In this document: positions 17,767-27,197 of the stretch, piece after piece
Numbering within the stretch: the stretch's first letter is position 1
Layout: each line of letters opens with the position of its first letter
Assembly: GCF_014653115.1 (NCBI RefSeq)
Contig: NZ_BNAD01000017.1
Span: 1 to 59,743, forward strand
DNA from: Nocardioides flavus (ex Wang et al. 2016)
GTDB lineage: Bacteria; Actinomycetota; Actinomycetes; Propionibacteriales; Nocardioidaceae
Length of the DNA: 59,743 bases
Direction: 5' to 3'
The notes under the pieces: model-generated
Seen by the model: only the letters and a program-made list of their open reading frames with translations
Database searches by the model: none
Told to the model about the DNA's origin: nothing
Translations under genes and position numbers: made by a program

Positions 17767-20466
17767 TCAGGCCTGGACCCTCGCAGCGACCTCGCGCCCG
17801 ACCAGCGCCAGCGCCTCGTCGATGCGCGAGGCGTCGGTGCCGCCGCCCTGGGCGACGTCGTCCTTGCCGCCGCCCTTGCCGCCGAGCAGCGGACCGACGG
17901 CGCGTACGAGCTCGCCGGCCGACAGCCCGCGGGCGCGCGCCTCGTCGTTGGTGGCGGCCACGACCGAGACCTTGCCGTCGGCCTGCCCGATGATGACGAC
18001 GACGCCGGGCTCGCCCTGCGGGAGCCGGCCGCGCACGTCCATCGCGAGGTTGCGCACGTCGCCGCCGCCCGCACCGTCCGCCCGGTGTGCCACGAGCTTC
18101 ACCGGACCGACCTGGGTGGCGCCGGCCGCGAGGTCGGCGCTCGCCCCGAGGAGCTGGGCCAGGCGCGCCTTCTCCAGCTCCTTCTCGGCGGCCTTGAGCC
18201 GCTCGGTGAGGCCCTGGACGCGGCTGACCAGGTCGTCGGGCTGGGTCTTGAGCAGGCCGGTGAGCTGGGCGACCACGTCGCGCTCGCGGGCGAGGTAGCC
18301 GAAGCCCTCGACGCCGGTGAGCGCCTCGATGCGCCGGTTGCCCGAGCCGACGCTGGTCTCTCCCGTGACGACGACCGTGCCGATCTGGGACGAGTGCTCG
18401 ACGTGGGTGCCACCGCAGAGCTCGCGCGACCAGGGGCCGCCGATCTCGACGACGCGCACCTTGGTGTTGTCGTAGGTCTCGCCGAAGAGGGCGATCGCGC
18501 CCCACTCCTTGGCCTGCTCGAGCGTCATGTAGTCCCACGACACCGGGAGGTCCGCGCGAAGCGCCTGCTGGGAGACCAGCTCGATGTCGCGCACCTGCGC
18601 GGGGCTCAGCGCCTGCGTCCACCCGAAGTCGAGGCGGAGGTAGCCGGGCCGGTTGTAGGAGCCGGACTGCAGCGCCGTCGGGCCGAGCACCTCGCGCAGC
18701 GCCGCGTGCACGACGTGGGTGCCGGAGTGGGCCTGGCGGGCACCGGTGCGCCACTCGGGGTCGACGCTGGCGTGGACCTCGCGGCCCGCCTCCAGCTCGC
18801 CCTCGAGCACCCGGACCTGGTGCACGACGAGGCCCTTGATCGGGCGCTGGACGTCGAGCACCTCGAGCCGGCCGCCGTCGAAGACGATCGTGCCCGCGTC
18901 GGCGGCCTGGCCACCGGACTCGGCGTAGAACGGGGTGCGGTCGAGGACGAGCTCGCCGACCTCGCCCTCGGCCAGCCGCGCGACGGGTGCGCCGCCGCTG
19001 AGCAGCGCCAGCGGCCGCGACTCGGTCTCGAGCGTCTCGTAGGCCAGCCACTCGGTCGGGCCGTGCTCGTCGAAGACCCCGCGGTAGGCCGCGGTGTCGC
19101 CGTGGGCGCCCTTCTTGGCGCGGGCGTCGGCCTTGGCGCGCTCGCGCTGCTCGGCCATCAGGCCGCGGAAGCCCTGCTCGTCGACGGCCAGGCCCTGCTC
19201 GGCCGCCATCTCGAGCGTCAGGTCGATCGGGAAGCCGTAGGTGTCGTGCAGCGCGAACGCGCGCTCGCCCGACAGGGTGGACCCGCCGGACGACTTCACC
19301 TCGCCGGCCGCGAGGTCGAAGATCTGCGTGCCGGCCTGCAGGGTCTTGCGGAAGGCGTCCTCCTCGGCGAAGGCGACCTGCGAGATCCGCGGCCAGTCGC
19401 TGAGGAGGTTGTCGTAGGTCTCCCCCATCTTGTCGCGGGAGACCGGCATGAGCTCGGGCAGGACGCGGTCGTCGCAGCCGAGCAGGCGCATGGACCGTAC
19501 GGCGCGGCGCAGCAGGCGGCGCAGGACGTAGCCGCGCCCGTCGTTGCCGGGGGTGACGCCGTCGCCGATGAGCATCATCGAGGAGCGCACGTGGTCGGCG
19601 ACCACGCGGAAGCGGACGTCGTCGGCCGGGTCGGCGCCGTAGCGCTTGCCGGTGAGCTGCTCGGCCCGCTCGATCACGGGGAACATGACGTCGATCTCGT
19701 ACATGTTGTTCTTGCCCTGGAGCAGGAACGCGACCCGGTCGAGGCCCATGCCCGTGTCGATGTTCTTCTTCGGCAGCGAGCCGGCGATGTCGAAGTCGGA
19801 CTTCGAGCGCACGGCGCTCAGCTCGTCCTGCATGAAGACGAGGTTCCAGAACTCCAGCAGCCGGTCCTCGAGCTCGACCGGCATGTCCGGACCGAGCGTG
19901 GCGGGGTCGAAGTCGGGTCCCCACTCGGGACCGCGGTCGTAGAGGATCTCCGAGCACGGGCCGCCGGGGCCGGGGACGCCCATCGACCAGTAGTTCTCCT
20001 TGGGACCGAGCTGGACGATCCGCTCGCGCGGCAGGCCGGTGACCTTCGTCCAGAGCTCGACGGCCTCCTCGTCGCCGGCGAGCACCGACGGGTAGAGGCG
20101 CGACTCGTCCATCCCGAAGCCGCCGTCGGCCTGCGACTTCGTGATCAGGTCCCACGCCAGCTCGATGGCGCCTTCCTTGAAGTAGTCGCCGAAGGAGAAG
20201 TTGCCGCACATCTCGAAGAAGGTGCCGTGCCGCGTGGTCTTGCCGACGTCCTCGATGTCGGGGGTGCGCACGCACTTCTGGATGCTGGTCGCCCGGGCGT
20301 ACGGCGGGGTCTCCTGGCCGAGGAAGTAGGGCTTGAACGGCACCATGCCGGCCGGGACGAAGAGCAGGTTGGGGTCGTCGGCGAGCAGCGAGGCGGAAGG
20401 CACCACGGCGTGTCCGGCGGCCTCGAAGTGCGCGAGGAAGCGGCGGCGGATCTCGGCGGTGTCCAT
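17767..20466 (-). CDS. alaS: Alanyl-tRNA synthetase
   Basis: 899 residues, full length. The N-terminus has [13 protein letters not shown], then the class II core ([16 protein letters not shown]). The editing domain zinc motifs are H-S-G-T-H-V-V-H and C-G-G-T-H-V-E-H. The C-Ala domain includes [14 protein letters not shown]. Charges tRNA-Ala and clears mischarged Ser/Gly. ATG at 20466 shares one base with the stop of the upstream gene. Confidence 0.98.
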   Translation of the reverse strand: MDTAEIRRRFLAHFEAAGHAVVPSASLLADDPNLLFVPAGMVPFKPYFLGQETPPYARATSIQKCVRTPDIEDVGKTTRHGTFFEMCGNFSFGDYFKEGAIELAWDLITKSQADGGFGMDESRLYPSVLAGDEEAVELWTKVTGLPRERIVQLGPKENYWSMGVPGPGGPCSEILYDRGPEWGPDFDPATLGPDMPVELEDRLLEFWNLVFMQDELSAVRSKSDFDIAGSLPKKNIDTGMGLDRVAFLLQGKNNMYEIDVMFPVIERAEQLTGKRYGADPADDVRFRVVADHVRSSMMLIGDGVTPGNDGRGYVLRRLLRRAVRSMRLLGCDDRVLPELMPVSRDKMGETYDNLLSDWPRISQVAFAEEDAFRKTLQAGTQIFDLAAGEVKSSGGSTLSGERAFALHDTYGFPIDLTLEMAAEQGLAVDEQGFRGLMAEQRERAKADARAKKGAHGDTAAYRGVFDEHGPTEWLAYETLETESRPLALLSGGAPVARLAEGEVGELVLDRTPFYAESGGQAADAGTIVFDGGRLEVLDVQRPIKGLVVHQVRVLEGELEAGREVHASVDPEWRTGARQAHSGTHVVHAALREVLGPTALQSGSYNRPGYLRLDFGWTQALSPAQVRDIELVSQQALRADLPVSWDYMTLEQAKEWGAIALFGETYDNTKVRVVEIGGPWSRELCGGTHVEHSSQIGTVVVTGETSVGSGNRRIEALTGVEGFGYLARERDVVAQLTGLLKTQPDDLVSRVQGLTERLKAAEKELEKARLAQLLGASADLAAGATQVGPVKLVAHRADGAGGGDVRNLAMDVRGRLPQGEPGVVVIIGQADGKVSVVAATNDEARARGLSAGELVRAVGPLLGGKGGGKDDVAQGGGTDASRIDEALALVGREVAARVQA

Positions 20467-20738
20467 CAGTGGTCCTTCGTCTCGGTGCTGCTCGTGGTCA
20501 GTTCAGGGAGGCCATCTGTGCTGGGAGCAGGCCTCAGGCCCAGCTGCTCGCGCAACTCGGTCTCGCGCTCGACGCGGCCCTGGTGGACCTCCTCGGCGAA
20601 CAGGCGCGCACCGTGCTGCCAGCCGCGGACGCGGTCGCGCATCCCCTCGGCGGTGAGCGACTCGGCGGCACGGCGGGCGCGGGCGGCGGCGTACACCCCG
20701 ACCCCCGCCCCGGCGACGAACCAGAGTGGGCGACCCAT
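20466..20738 (-). CDS. Small membrane-associated protein (DUF6167-like) upstream of alaS
   Basis: 90 residues: an N-terminal hydrophobic/glycine segment ([13 protein letters not shown]), then a charged helix with basic and acidic residues and R-E-Q-L-G-L. I recall the same small protein upstream of alaS in Streptomyces and relatives, annotated DUF6167. Function unknown; position suggests a membrane role unrelated to charging. Starts and stops overlap both neighbours by one base. Confidence 0.8.
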   Translation of the reverse strand: MGRPLWFVAGAGVGVYAAARARRAAESLTAEGMRDRVRGWQHGARLFAEEVHQGRVERETELREQLGLRPAPSTDGLPELTTSSTETKDH

Positions 20739-21259
20739 CAGGCGACGTCCTCCCGCAGGGCTGCGCGCTCACGCGCCCGGAACTCCCGCAGCGCCTGCTT
20801 GGTCTCCGCGCGGCGCTCGCGGCCGGCGCGACGGGTCTCCTGGCGGACCTCGAACCGGATCCGGTTGCGGCTCGCCGGGGACAGGGCGCGGCGCAGCCCG
20901 TGGGTCCACGAGGCGGCCTTGACGACCGTCTCGCGGGCCACGATGTCGGTGAAGAGGCGCCCGTCGATGGGTGCTGCGTGGGATGCGGCGGGCACGGCCG
21001 GCTCGTCGCGGTCGTCGAGCCGTACGCCTGTGATGACGTAGGTGTCGACGGCGGCGTCGACGGCCGCGGGCTCGTCGTCGACCGGCCGCCGGCCGGCCGC
21101 CGAGGACTCGAGGAGGGCGACGCGCTCGGCGAGGGCGGCCGCGGTGGTCTCGGCGCGTCGGGCGTGGCTGCGGGCGCGCGCAGCCACCAGAAGCGCCGCC
21201 CCGGCTGCCAGGACGGCCCCGAGGACGGCTGCCGCCAGCCACACCTGCTCCGAAGTCAC
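20738..21259 (-). CDS. Membrane-anchored coiled-coil protein of unknown function (DUF948-like position)
   Basis: 173 residues from GTG 21259; a TAGGCT box seven bases upstream makes this the likely leaderless start, though an ATG lies at 21298. The N-terminal 25 residues form one transmembrane helix, then an R/A/E-rich region that should be helical or coiled-coil, with a very basic C-terminal third (R-R-A-G-R-E-R-R-A-E-T-K-Q-A). In streptomycetes a DUF948 protein occupies this place; similarity here is positional. First gene of the alaS-aro transcript. Confidence 0.7.
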   Translation of the reverse strand: MTSEQVWLAAAVLGAVLAAGAALLVAARARSHARRAETTAAALAERVALLESSAAGRRPVDDEPAAVDAAVDTYVITGVRLDDRDEPAVPAASHAAPIDGRLFTDIVARETVVKAASWTHGLRRALSPASRNRIRFEVRQETRRAGRERRAETKQALREFRARERAALREDVA

Positions 21260-21266
21260 GGCGCCG

Positions 21267-21272
21267 AGCCTA
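21267..21272 (-). promoter_or_regulatory. -10 element (TAGGCT), probable promoter of the alaS-mltG-aro operon
   Basis: TAGGCT reads on the minus strand seven bases before the GTG at 21259. It is the only promoter-like box I see before the run of overlapping genes down to aroQ. Confidence 0.5.
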
Positions 21273-21278
21273 CAAGCC

Positions 21279-22949
21279 TCACGGGATGGCGAGGTCACCC
21301 GCCGGGCGCACCCGCAGCCAGCGGAAGCCGTACCCCTCGAGCGCGATACGGGTCGTGGGACCGCCGGTCACGAGCTCCTCGGCCATCAGGTCGACCGCCT
21401 CGAGGCCCGCGTCGTCGGGATCGACGGGCACGTCGACGGTCACCGGGTCTGCGCCGAGGTTGTGGACGGTGATCACGGCGGAGCCCTCCACCGAGCAGCG
21501 CTGCACCAGGACGCGGGGCTCAGGCTGGTCGAGGACGGTCCACGTGCCCCAGCCGAGCTCGGGACACGTGCGACGGATGCTGATCAGCTTGCGGATGAAG
21601 CTCCACAGCGAGTCGGGGTCGTGCATCTGGTCGACGACGTTGACGTGCTCGGGGCCGTACCCGTCCGGGACGACGCGCTGGACCAGGCGCGACGGGATCG
21701 CCGAGGAGAACCCACCGTTGCGGCCCGCGCTCCACTGCATCGGTGTACGCACCGCCATGCGGCCGTCGGCCTCGAGGTCCTCCCCCATCCCGATCTCCTC
21801 GCCGTAGTAGAGCGTCGGGGTGCCCGGCAGCGAGAACATCAGGCTGTAGGCCATCCGGATGCGGCGCGGGTCGCCGCCGAGCATCGTCGGAAGCCGCCGC
21901 TTGAGGCCGCGACCGTAGAGCTGCATCTCCGGCTCGGGTCCGAAGGCGGCGAACACCTCTTCCCGCTCGCCGTCGGTGAGCTTGTCGAGCGTCAGCTCGT
22001 CGTGGTTGCGCAGGAAGGTCGCCCACTGGCAGGTCGCGTCGATCGTCGGCCGCTCCTGCAGCGCCGTGACGAGCGGCCCGGCGTCCTCGCGGGCCAGGGC
22101 GAGGTAGGTGGCCTGCATCCCGATGAAGTCGAACTGCATCTGCAGCTCGTCGGCCGCGTCGCCGCCGAAGAACGCCAGCTGCTGCTCGTGGGGGAGGTTG
22201 ACCTCGCCGAGCATCATCGACCAGCCTGTGCGGCGGTTGAGGAAGGACCGGATGGTGCGCATCAGCTCGTGGGGGTCGACCTCGAGACCCGTGTCGCCGG
22301 CGTTCTTCGCGTTCTGCTCCAGGAACGGGATGCCGTCGACGCGGAAGCCGTCGAACCCGAGCTCCAGCCAGAACCCGACCACCCGCAGTATCTCGTCGAC
22401 CACCTCGGGGTTGCTCAGGTTGAGGTCGGGCTGGTGCTTGTAGAAGTTGTGTAGGTACCACTCGCCGGTGCGCTCGTCACGCTCCCAGATCGAGTCCTCG
22501 CGATCGGGGAAGACCACCAGCTCTGAGGTGTCCGGGGGCTCGGTGCTGCGCCAGACGTAGTGCTCGCGGTAGCGGTTCGACGTGCTCCGCCGCGACGCCT
22601 GGAACCACGGGTGGCGGTCGGAGGTGTGGTTGATCACGAGGTCGGCGATGACGTTGATGCCGCGGTCGTGCGCCGTACGGATCACCTCGACCAGCTGGCC
22701 CAGCGTGCCCAGGCGGGGGTCGACGCCGTAGAAGTCGGTGAGGTCGTAGCCGTCGTCGCGGTCCGGGGTCGGGTAGAACGGCATCAGCCACAGGCAGGTG
22801 ATCCCGAGCTCGGCGAGGTAGTCGATGCGCCGGGCGAGGCCGCCGAGGTCGCCGATCCCGTCACCGTCGGAGTCGTGGAAGGTCTCGATGTCGAGGCAGT
22901 AGATGACCGCGCTCTTCCACCACAGGTCGCTCGTGTCGGTGATTCGCAC
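21279..22949 (-). CDS. GH13 alpha-amylase family enzyme (trehalose synthase-like)
   Basis: About 556 residues from GTG 22949 (a TTG four codons upstream extends it to 22961). Numbered from the TTG, the family catalytic residues are Asp209 in G-F-R-V-D-G-I-P-F, Glu253 in M-L-G-E-V-N-L-P, and Asp321 in L-R-N-H-D-E-L. Early motifs are D-G-D-G-I-G-D-L-G-G and D-L-V-I-N-H-T-S. The layout fits the TreS/GH13_16-like branch, but TreS usually has a different sequence after the nucleophile (D-A-V-P-Y-L), so amylase, glucosidase or maltose/trehalose interconversion cannot be separated. No treY/treZ nearby. Confidence 0.88.
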   Translation of the reverse strand: MRITDTSDLWWKSAVIYCLDIETFHDSDGDGIGDLGGLARRIDYLAELGITCLWLMPFYPTPDRDDGYDLTDFYGVDPRLGTLGQLVEVIRTAHDRGINVIADLVINHTSDRHPWFQASRRSTSNRYREHYVWRSTEPPDTSELVVFPDREDSIWERDERTGEWYLHNFYKHQPDLNLSNPEVVDEILRVVGFWLELGFDGFRVDGIPFLEQNAKNAGDTGLEVDPHELMRTIRSFLNRRTGWSMMLGEVNLPHEQQLAFFGGDAADELQMQFDFIGMQATYLALAREDAGPLVTALQERPTIDATCQWATFLRNHDELTLDKLTDGEREEVFAAFGPEPEMQLYGRGLKRRLPTMLGGDPRRIRMAYSLMFSLPGTPTLYYGEEIGMGEDLEADGRMAVRTPMQWSAGRNGGFSSAIPSRLVQRVVPDGYGPEHVNVVDQMHDPDSLWSFIRKLISIRRTCPELGWGTWTVLDQPEPRVLVQRCSVEGSAVITVHNLGADPVTVDVPVDPDDAGLEAVDLMAEELVTGGPTTRIALEGYGFRWLRVRPAGDLAIP

Positions 22950-22981
22950 CCCGTCACACAACCAGACGCCGGCGTCCGGCG

Positions 22982-23938
22982 TCAGCCCCTCAGGGTGGGG
23001 AGCACCTGCTCGCCGAAGGCGTCTATGAAGCGCTCCTGCTCCTGCCCGACGAAGTGCAGGTAGACGTCGTCGAACCCGACCGCCGCCAGCTCGGCGATCC
23101 GGTCGCGGTGCCGGCCGAGGTCCTCGGAGATCTCCACGGCCGCCCGCACGCTCTCGATGCCGACGTGCTCGCCCATCACGTCGAACGCATCAGCCGTCTC
23201 GGTGTCCCAGTTGACCGGCTCGGTGAAGACGTTAGTGCGCCACTGGTCCAGCGCGATCGCCTCGGCCTCCTCGGACGTGGGCGCCCAGGACAGGTGCAGC
23301 TGCAGCGCGAGCGGGCCGCGTCCTCCGGCGTCGCGGTAGGCGGCGACGACGTCTCGCAGCACCTCGACCGGCTGGTTGATGGTGACGAGCCCGTCGGCCC
23401 ACGCGGCGACCCGGGCGGCGGACGCGACGGACACCGCGGGCCCGACGAGGCGCGGCTGGGTGGTCGGGAGGTCCCACACGCGGGCGCGGTCGACGGTGAC
23501 GAGGCCCTGGTGCGTGACCTCCTCGCCGGCCAGCAGCCGCCGGATGACGTCGACGCACTCCTCGAGCCGTCGGGTGCGCTCCTCCTTCGGCGGCCAGCGG
23601 TCGCCGGTGATGTGCTCGTTGCTGGCCTCGCCGCTGCCGAGCGCGGTCCAGAACCTGCCGGGGAACATCTCGCCGAGGGTGGCGATCTTCTGGGCGACCA
23701 CCGCCGGGTGGTAGCGCACCCCGGGGGCGGAGACGCAGCCCAGCTCGAGGTCGGTGGTGGCGAGGGCTGCTCCGAGCCAGCTCCAGGTGTAGCCCGAGTG
23801 GCCCTGCCGCGTGCTCCACGGCGAGATGTGGTCGGAGCACATGGCCATGTCGAACCCCGCCCGCTCGGCGTGCTGGACGTCGGCCAGCAGGCGGGACGGA
23901 GCGATCTGCTCGTGGGAGGCGTGGAACCCGATGCGCAT
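22982..23938 (-). CDS. LLM-class (luciferase-like) flavin/F420 oxidoreductase, TIGR03885-like
   Basis: 318 residues from ATG 23938, set by a TACGGT box seven bases upstream. The TIM-barrel start is R-I-G-F-H-A-S-H-E-Q, followed by A-G-F-D-M-A-M-C-S-D-H, Y-H-P-A-V-V-A-Q-K-I-A-T-L, F-P-G-R-F-W-T-A-L-G-S-G-E and N-E-H-I-T-G. This matches the group I recall as TIGR03885, related to F420-dependent glucose-6-phosphate dehydrogenase but predicted to use a flavin instead. Substrate unknown. Downstream of its own promoter, 32 bases from the GH13 gene. Confidence 0.88.
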   Translation of the reverse strand: MRIGFHASHEQIAPSRLLADVQHAERAGFDMAMCSDHISPWSTRQGHSGYTWSWLGAALATTDLELGCVSAPGVRYHPAVVAQKIATLGEMFPGRFWTALGSGEASNEHITGDRWPPKEERTRRLEECVDVIRRLLAGEEVTHQGLVTVDRARVWDLPTTQPRLVGPAVSVASAARVAAWADGLVTINQPVEVLRDVVAAYRDAGGRGPLALQLHLSWAPTSEEAEAIALDQWRTNVFTEPVNWDTETADAFDVMGEHVGIESVRAAVEISEDLGRHRDRIAELAAVGFDDVYLHFVGQEQERFIDAFGEQVLPTLRG

Positions 23939-23945
23939 GCACCCC

Positions 23946-23951
23946 ACCGTA
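23946..23951 (-). promoter_or_regulatory. -10 element (TACGGT), leaderless promoter of the LLM gene
   Basis: Reads TACGGT on the minus strand, seven bases before the ATG at 23938. Confidence 0.5.
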
Positions 23952-23983
23952 GACGCCCGCGCGGGACCGGCCGGCGCGTCCGG

Positions 23984-25756
23984 TCACCGCACGACGAAGA
24001 GGTCCTTGTAGTTCGGCGCACCCATCGAGCCCTCACCCGTGGGGTTGCCGACCCGCTCGCCGAACACGAGGAGACGGTTCTGGTAGGAGGTGGGGATGAT
24101 CGGGAAGTGGTCGGTGAGGATCTGCTCGTCGAGCTCACCCCACGCCGCGGCCTGCTCCTCGACCGGCAGCCCGGCGATGTCGTCCATCGCCCGGTCGACG
24201 GTCGGGTCGGCGAACCGGGCGGTGTTGAACGGGGCGCCGCTCCTGAGCAGGGGCGGCAGGAGCGCCGAGCCGGAGGGCCACATCGGGCACCAGCTCACCC
24301 CTCGGACGTTGAGGGCCCGGTCGACCTCGTTGTCGCGGTCGAGCCAGACGCTGTAGATCGACTGCTGCACGGGGATCGCCCGCACCTCGAAGCCGCTCGC
24401 CTCGAGGCCCTTGGTCAGCTGCTCCTGCGCGGCGGATGCGGCGGGGTCCAGCTGGTTGTAGGCCATCGTGATCGGGTACGGCTCGGTGGCGTGGCCGGCC
24501 TCGGCGAGCAGCGCGCGGGCCTTGTCGGGGTCGTAGGTGATCTCCTCGCCGTCGACCGCGATGTCCCTCCTGCCGGGCATCCCCGGCGGCATGAGGGACG
24601 ACGCCCGGACCCGGGTGACGCCGGGGACCTCGCCGGTCGCGACCCAGACGTCCTCGTGGGGGACGGCGTACGCCAGTGCCCGGCGGACGCGGACGTCGGT
24701 GATCTTCGTGTGGTCGGGGGTGATCGTGGAGACGCACTGGGTGGCCTGCTGGACCAGGCGCTCGCCCAGCACCTGCGTCGCCTCGCGGTAGCGTCCCGCG
24801 CCCAGCGACGTCGCCACCGCGGTGCGGCTGGCGGCGATGCCCGACAGCATGATCTCGTCGACCTTCGCCTGGTCCTGGTCGAACCGGAAGACGAACCTGT
24901 CGGCGTACTGGTGGCGTCCCGGGTCGGAGGCGGGGTCCCACTCGTCGTTGCGCACCAGCACGAGCTCCTCGGCAGGCGCCCAGCGCTCGACCTCGTACGG
25001 GCCGGTGGCGAGTGGTCGCTGGGCGTAGCCCACCGGGTCGGACGCCTCGCCCAGCGGCGCGGGGCCCATGGCGAGGACGGCGCCCCAGTGGGGCATGTCG
25101 GGGAAGGGCCGGTCCATCGCGATCGTCACGTCCTGGTCGTCGACGCTGATGCCGTCGTAGTCGTCGCACTCCGGGTCGCCGGCCGAGTAGGGCCCCGGGT
25201 AGTCGTCGGCGCCGGCGAAGTACTGGGTGGAGTACTCGGTGCCCGGTCCCGACGGGAACGTCGCGGTGTCGAGCGATCGGCAGATGCCGAAGGCGACCTC
25301 TTCGGGGGTGACGGGCTTGCCGTCCTCCCAGGTGGCGTCGTCGCGGATGGTGAAGGTCCACTCGGTGAAGTCGCCGTTGTGGCGCCCGAGGTCCGTGGCC
25401 AGGTCGGGCACCAGCACCGGCCGCCCGTCGTCGCCGCGGACGTACTGGGTCAGCGTGCGGCTGACGAGTGCCTGCTGGATCGCGTTGCCGGTGGACGACC
25501 AGCCGCCGGTCGGGTCGAGCGTGTCGGGACCCGGAGCGCCGGGCATGAGGACCGTGATCGTTCCGCCGGGCGTGGCGCCCTCGACCTCGGGTGCGGGTCC
25601 GCGTCGATCGGGGTCGACGGTCACGGCGGCCGGGACGGTGTAGGCCGCCCCCGGCCGGGGCCGCTCCCACCCCTGGTCCGTGCCCTCGTCGCTGCAGGCG
25701 GCGAGCGCGAGCACGACGGCACACGCGACGACGACCAGCGGCCGGCTCCCCCTCAT
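23984..25756 (-). CDS. ABC transporter substrate-binding lipoprotein (oligopeptide type), orphan paralogue
   Basis: 590 residues. Lipobox L-A-A-C with Cys21 after a hydrophobic signal. SBP family 5 features: P-A-T/T-L-D-P-x-G-G-W, D-F-T-E-W-T-F-T-I-R, W-E-D-G-K-P-V-T-P-E-E-V-A-F-G. It aligns along its length with the Opp binding protein at 30830-32608, including shared blocks such as V-P-D-L-A-T-D-L-G and S-D-P-G-R-H-Q-Y-A-D. No permease or ATPase is adjacent, so it probably uses the 27-34 kb transporter. A GAGAAT box sits seven bases before the start (25769-25764). Confidence 0.9.
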   Translation of the reverse strand: MRGSRPLVVVACAVVLALAACSDEGTDQGWERPRPGAAYTVPAAVTVDPDRRGPAPEVEGATPGGTITVLMPGAPGPDTLDPTGGWSSTGNAIQQALVSRTLTQYVRGDDGRPVLVPDLATDLGRHNGDFTEWTFTIRDDATWEDGKPVTPEEVAFGICRSLDTATFPSGPGTEYSTQYFAGADDYPGPYSAGDPECDDYDGISVDDQDVTIAMDRPFPDMPHWGAVLAMGPAPLGEASDPVGYAQRPLATGPYEVERWAPAEELVLVRNDEWDPASDPGRHQYADRFVFRFDQDQAKVDEIMLSGIAASRTAVATSLGAGRYREATQVLGERLVQQATQCVSTITPDHTKITDVRVRRALAYAVPHEDVWVATGEVPGVTRVRASSLMPPGMPGRRDIAVDGEEITYDPDKARALLAEAGHATEPYPITMAYNQLDPAASAAQEQLTKGLEASGFEVRAIPVQQSIYSVWLDRDNEVDRALNVRGVSWCPMWPSGSALLPPLLRSGAPFNTARFADPTVDRAMDDIAGLPVEEQAAAWGELDEQILTDHFPIIPTSYQNRLLVFGERVGNPTGEGSMGAPNYKDLFVVR

Positions 25757-25794
25757 GCGCGCGATTCTCCCCCGTGCCCTGCTGTCCTGACGAA

Positions 25795-27162
25795 CTAGCG
25801 GCCGCGGACGATCCGGCGCACCCGCTCCCAGCGCTCCTTGATCCCGGCCTCCGCCCCGAGGGCGGTCGGTCGGTAGTAGGTCGCGTCCTCGAGGACGTCG
25901 GGGAGGTACTGCTGCTCGGCGACCCCGAACGGCTCGTCGTGCGGGTAGGCGTAGCCCTTGCCGTGGCCCAGGTCCTTGGCGCCGCCGTAGTGGGCGTCGC
26001 GCAGGTGGGCGGGCACCTGCCCGATCTTCCCGGCACGCACGTCCGAGATCGCCGCGTCGATCGCGGTGATGACCGCGTTGGACTTCGGGGCGACCGCCAG
26101 GTGGATCGTTGCCTGGGCGAGGTTGATCCGGGCCTCGGGCATGCCGATCAGCTGCACGGCCTGCGCCGCCGCGACCGCCGCCTGGAGTGCCGTCGGGTCG
26201 GCCAGTCCGATGTCCTCGCTGGCGTGGACGACGAGCCGGCGCGCGATGAATCGCGGGTCCTCACCCGCCTCGATCATCCGCGCGAGGTAGTGCAGCGCGG
26301 CGTCGGGGTCGGAGCCGCGGATCGACTTGATGAAGGCGGAGATCACGTCGTAGTGCTGGTCACCCTGGCGGTCGTAGCGCACGGCCGCCTGGTCGACCGC
26401 CGTCTCGGCCGTGGCCAGGTCGATCGCGTCGAGGCCGTTGCTCGCCGCGGCGCCGGCGGCCGCCTCGAGGTAGGTCAGTGCGCGACGGGCGTCCCCGCCG
26501 GCCAGGCGTACGAGGTGGTCGCGTGCGTCGTCGTCGAGCGCCGTCGCGCCCGCCAGGCCGCGCTCGTCGGCGAGCGCCTGGTCGATGACCTCGGCGACGT
26601 CGTCGTCGGTCAGCGACTGCAGCCGCAGCAGCAGGCTGCGTGAGAGCAACGGACTGATCACCGAGAAGAACGGGTTCTCTGTGGTGGCGGCGATGAGCGT
26701 GACCCAGCGGTTCTCCACCCCGGGCAGGAGGGCGTCCTGCTGGGCCTTGGTGAAGCGGTGCACCTCGTCGACGAACAGGACGGTCTCCTGCCCGCCCCGC
26801 GCGAGCTCGGCGCGGGCCCCGTCGATGGCCGCACGGACCTCCTTGACCCCCGCGGCGACCGCGGAGACCTCGACGAACCGACGCCGCGTCTGCTGGCTGA
26901 CGATCGCGGCGATCGTCGTCTTCCCGGTGCCGGGCGGACCCCACAGCAGGAGCGACATCGACTGGTCGCCCTCGACCAGCCGTCGCAGGGGCGACCCCGC
27001 GGCGCGAAGCTGCTGCTGGCCGACCAGCTCGTCGATCGTGCGCGGTCGCATCCGTACGGCCAGGGGGGCCGAGGCGTGCGTGTTCGTGCCCAGCGATCCC
27101 GCGCTGGGCACGGTCGCGGGCGCGGGGTGTCCCGCGCCCGGGATCTCGAACAAGCCGTCCAC
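25795..27162 (-). CDS. rarA: Replication-associated recombination protein A (RarA/MgsA), AAA+ ATPase
   Basis: 455 residues from GTG 27162, supported by a GATACT box seven bases upstream. Walker [10 protein letters not shown], Walker B L-F-V-D-E-V-H-R, sensor A-A-T-T-E-N-P-F-F, and C-terminal [23 protein letters not shown] and [10 protein letters not shown]. Acts at stalled replication forks and blocked ends. In mycobacteria it also lies between alaS and aspS, so its position is conserved; the peptide transporter genes on both sides are the additions. Confidence 0.96.
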   Translation of the reverse strand: MDGLFEIPGAGHPAPATVPSAGSLGTNTHASAPLAVRMRPRTIDELVGQQQLRAAGSPLRRLVEGDQSMSLLLWGPPGTGKTTIAAIVSQQTRRRFVEVSAVAAGVKEVRAAIDGARAELARGGQETVLFVDEVHRFTKAQQDALLPGVENRWVTLIAATTENPFFSVISPLLSRSLLLRLQSLTDDDVAEVIDQALADERGLAGATALDDDARDHLVRLAGGDARRALTYLEAAAGAAASNGLDAIDLATAETAVDQAAVRYDRQGDQHYDVISAFIKSIRGSDPDAALHYLARMIEAGEDPRFIARRLVVHASEDIGLADPTALQAAVAAAQAVQLIGMPEARINLAQATIHLAVAPKSNAVITAIDAAISDVRAGKIGQVPAHLRDAHYGGAKDLGHGKGYAYPHDEPFGVAEQQYLPDVLEDATYYRPTALGAEAGIKERWERVRRIVRGR

Positions 27163-27169
27163 GTCGGCG

Positions 27170-27175
27170 AGTATC
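27170..27175 (-). promoter_or_regulatory. -10 element (GATACT), leaderless promoter of rarA
   Basis: Reads GATACT on the minus strand, seven bases before the GTG at 27162. It directly follows the hairpin at 27175-27191. Confidence 0.5.
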
Positions 27176-27191
27176 CCCGACGACGTCGGGG
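27175..27191 (-). terminator. Short hairpin at the end of the peptide transporter operon
   Basis: ccccgac-gac-gtcgggg, a 7-bp perfect stem starting 7 bases beyond the oppF-like stop. No T-run. It may end the transporter transcript before rarA; modest stability makes this uncertain. Confidence 0.4.
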
Positions 27192-27197
27192 TCCGGT

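Noticed and set aside
20400..20760. T-box or other amino-acid leader upstream of alaS
   Set aside because: alaS start overlaps the stop of the gene before it; no leader exists.
23054..25798. Antisense open frame of about 900 codons over the LLM and binding-protein genes
   Set aside because: Val/Gly/Arg/Asp-rich shadow lacking any family motif; opposite strand encodes recognised proteins end to end.
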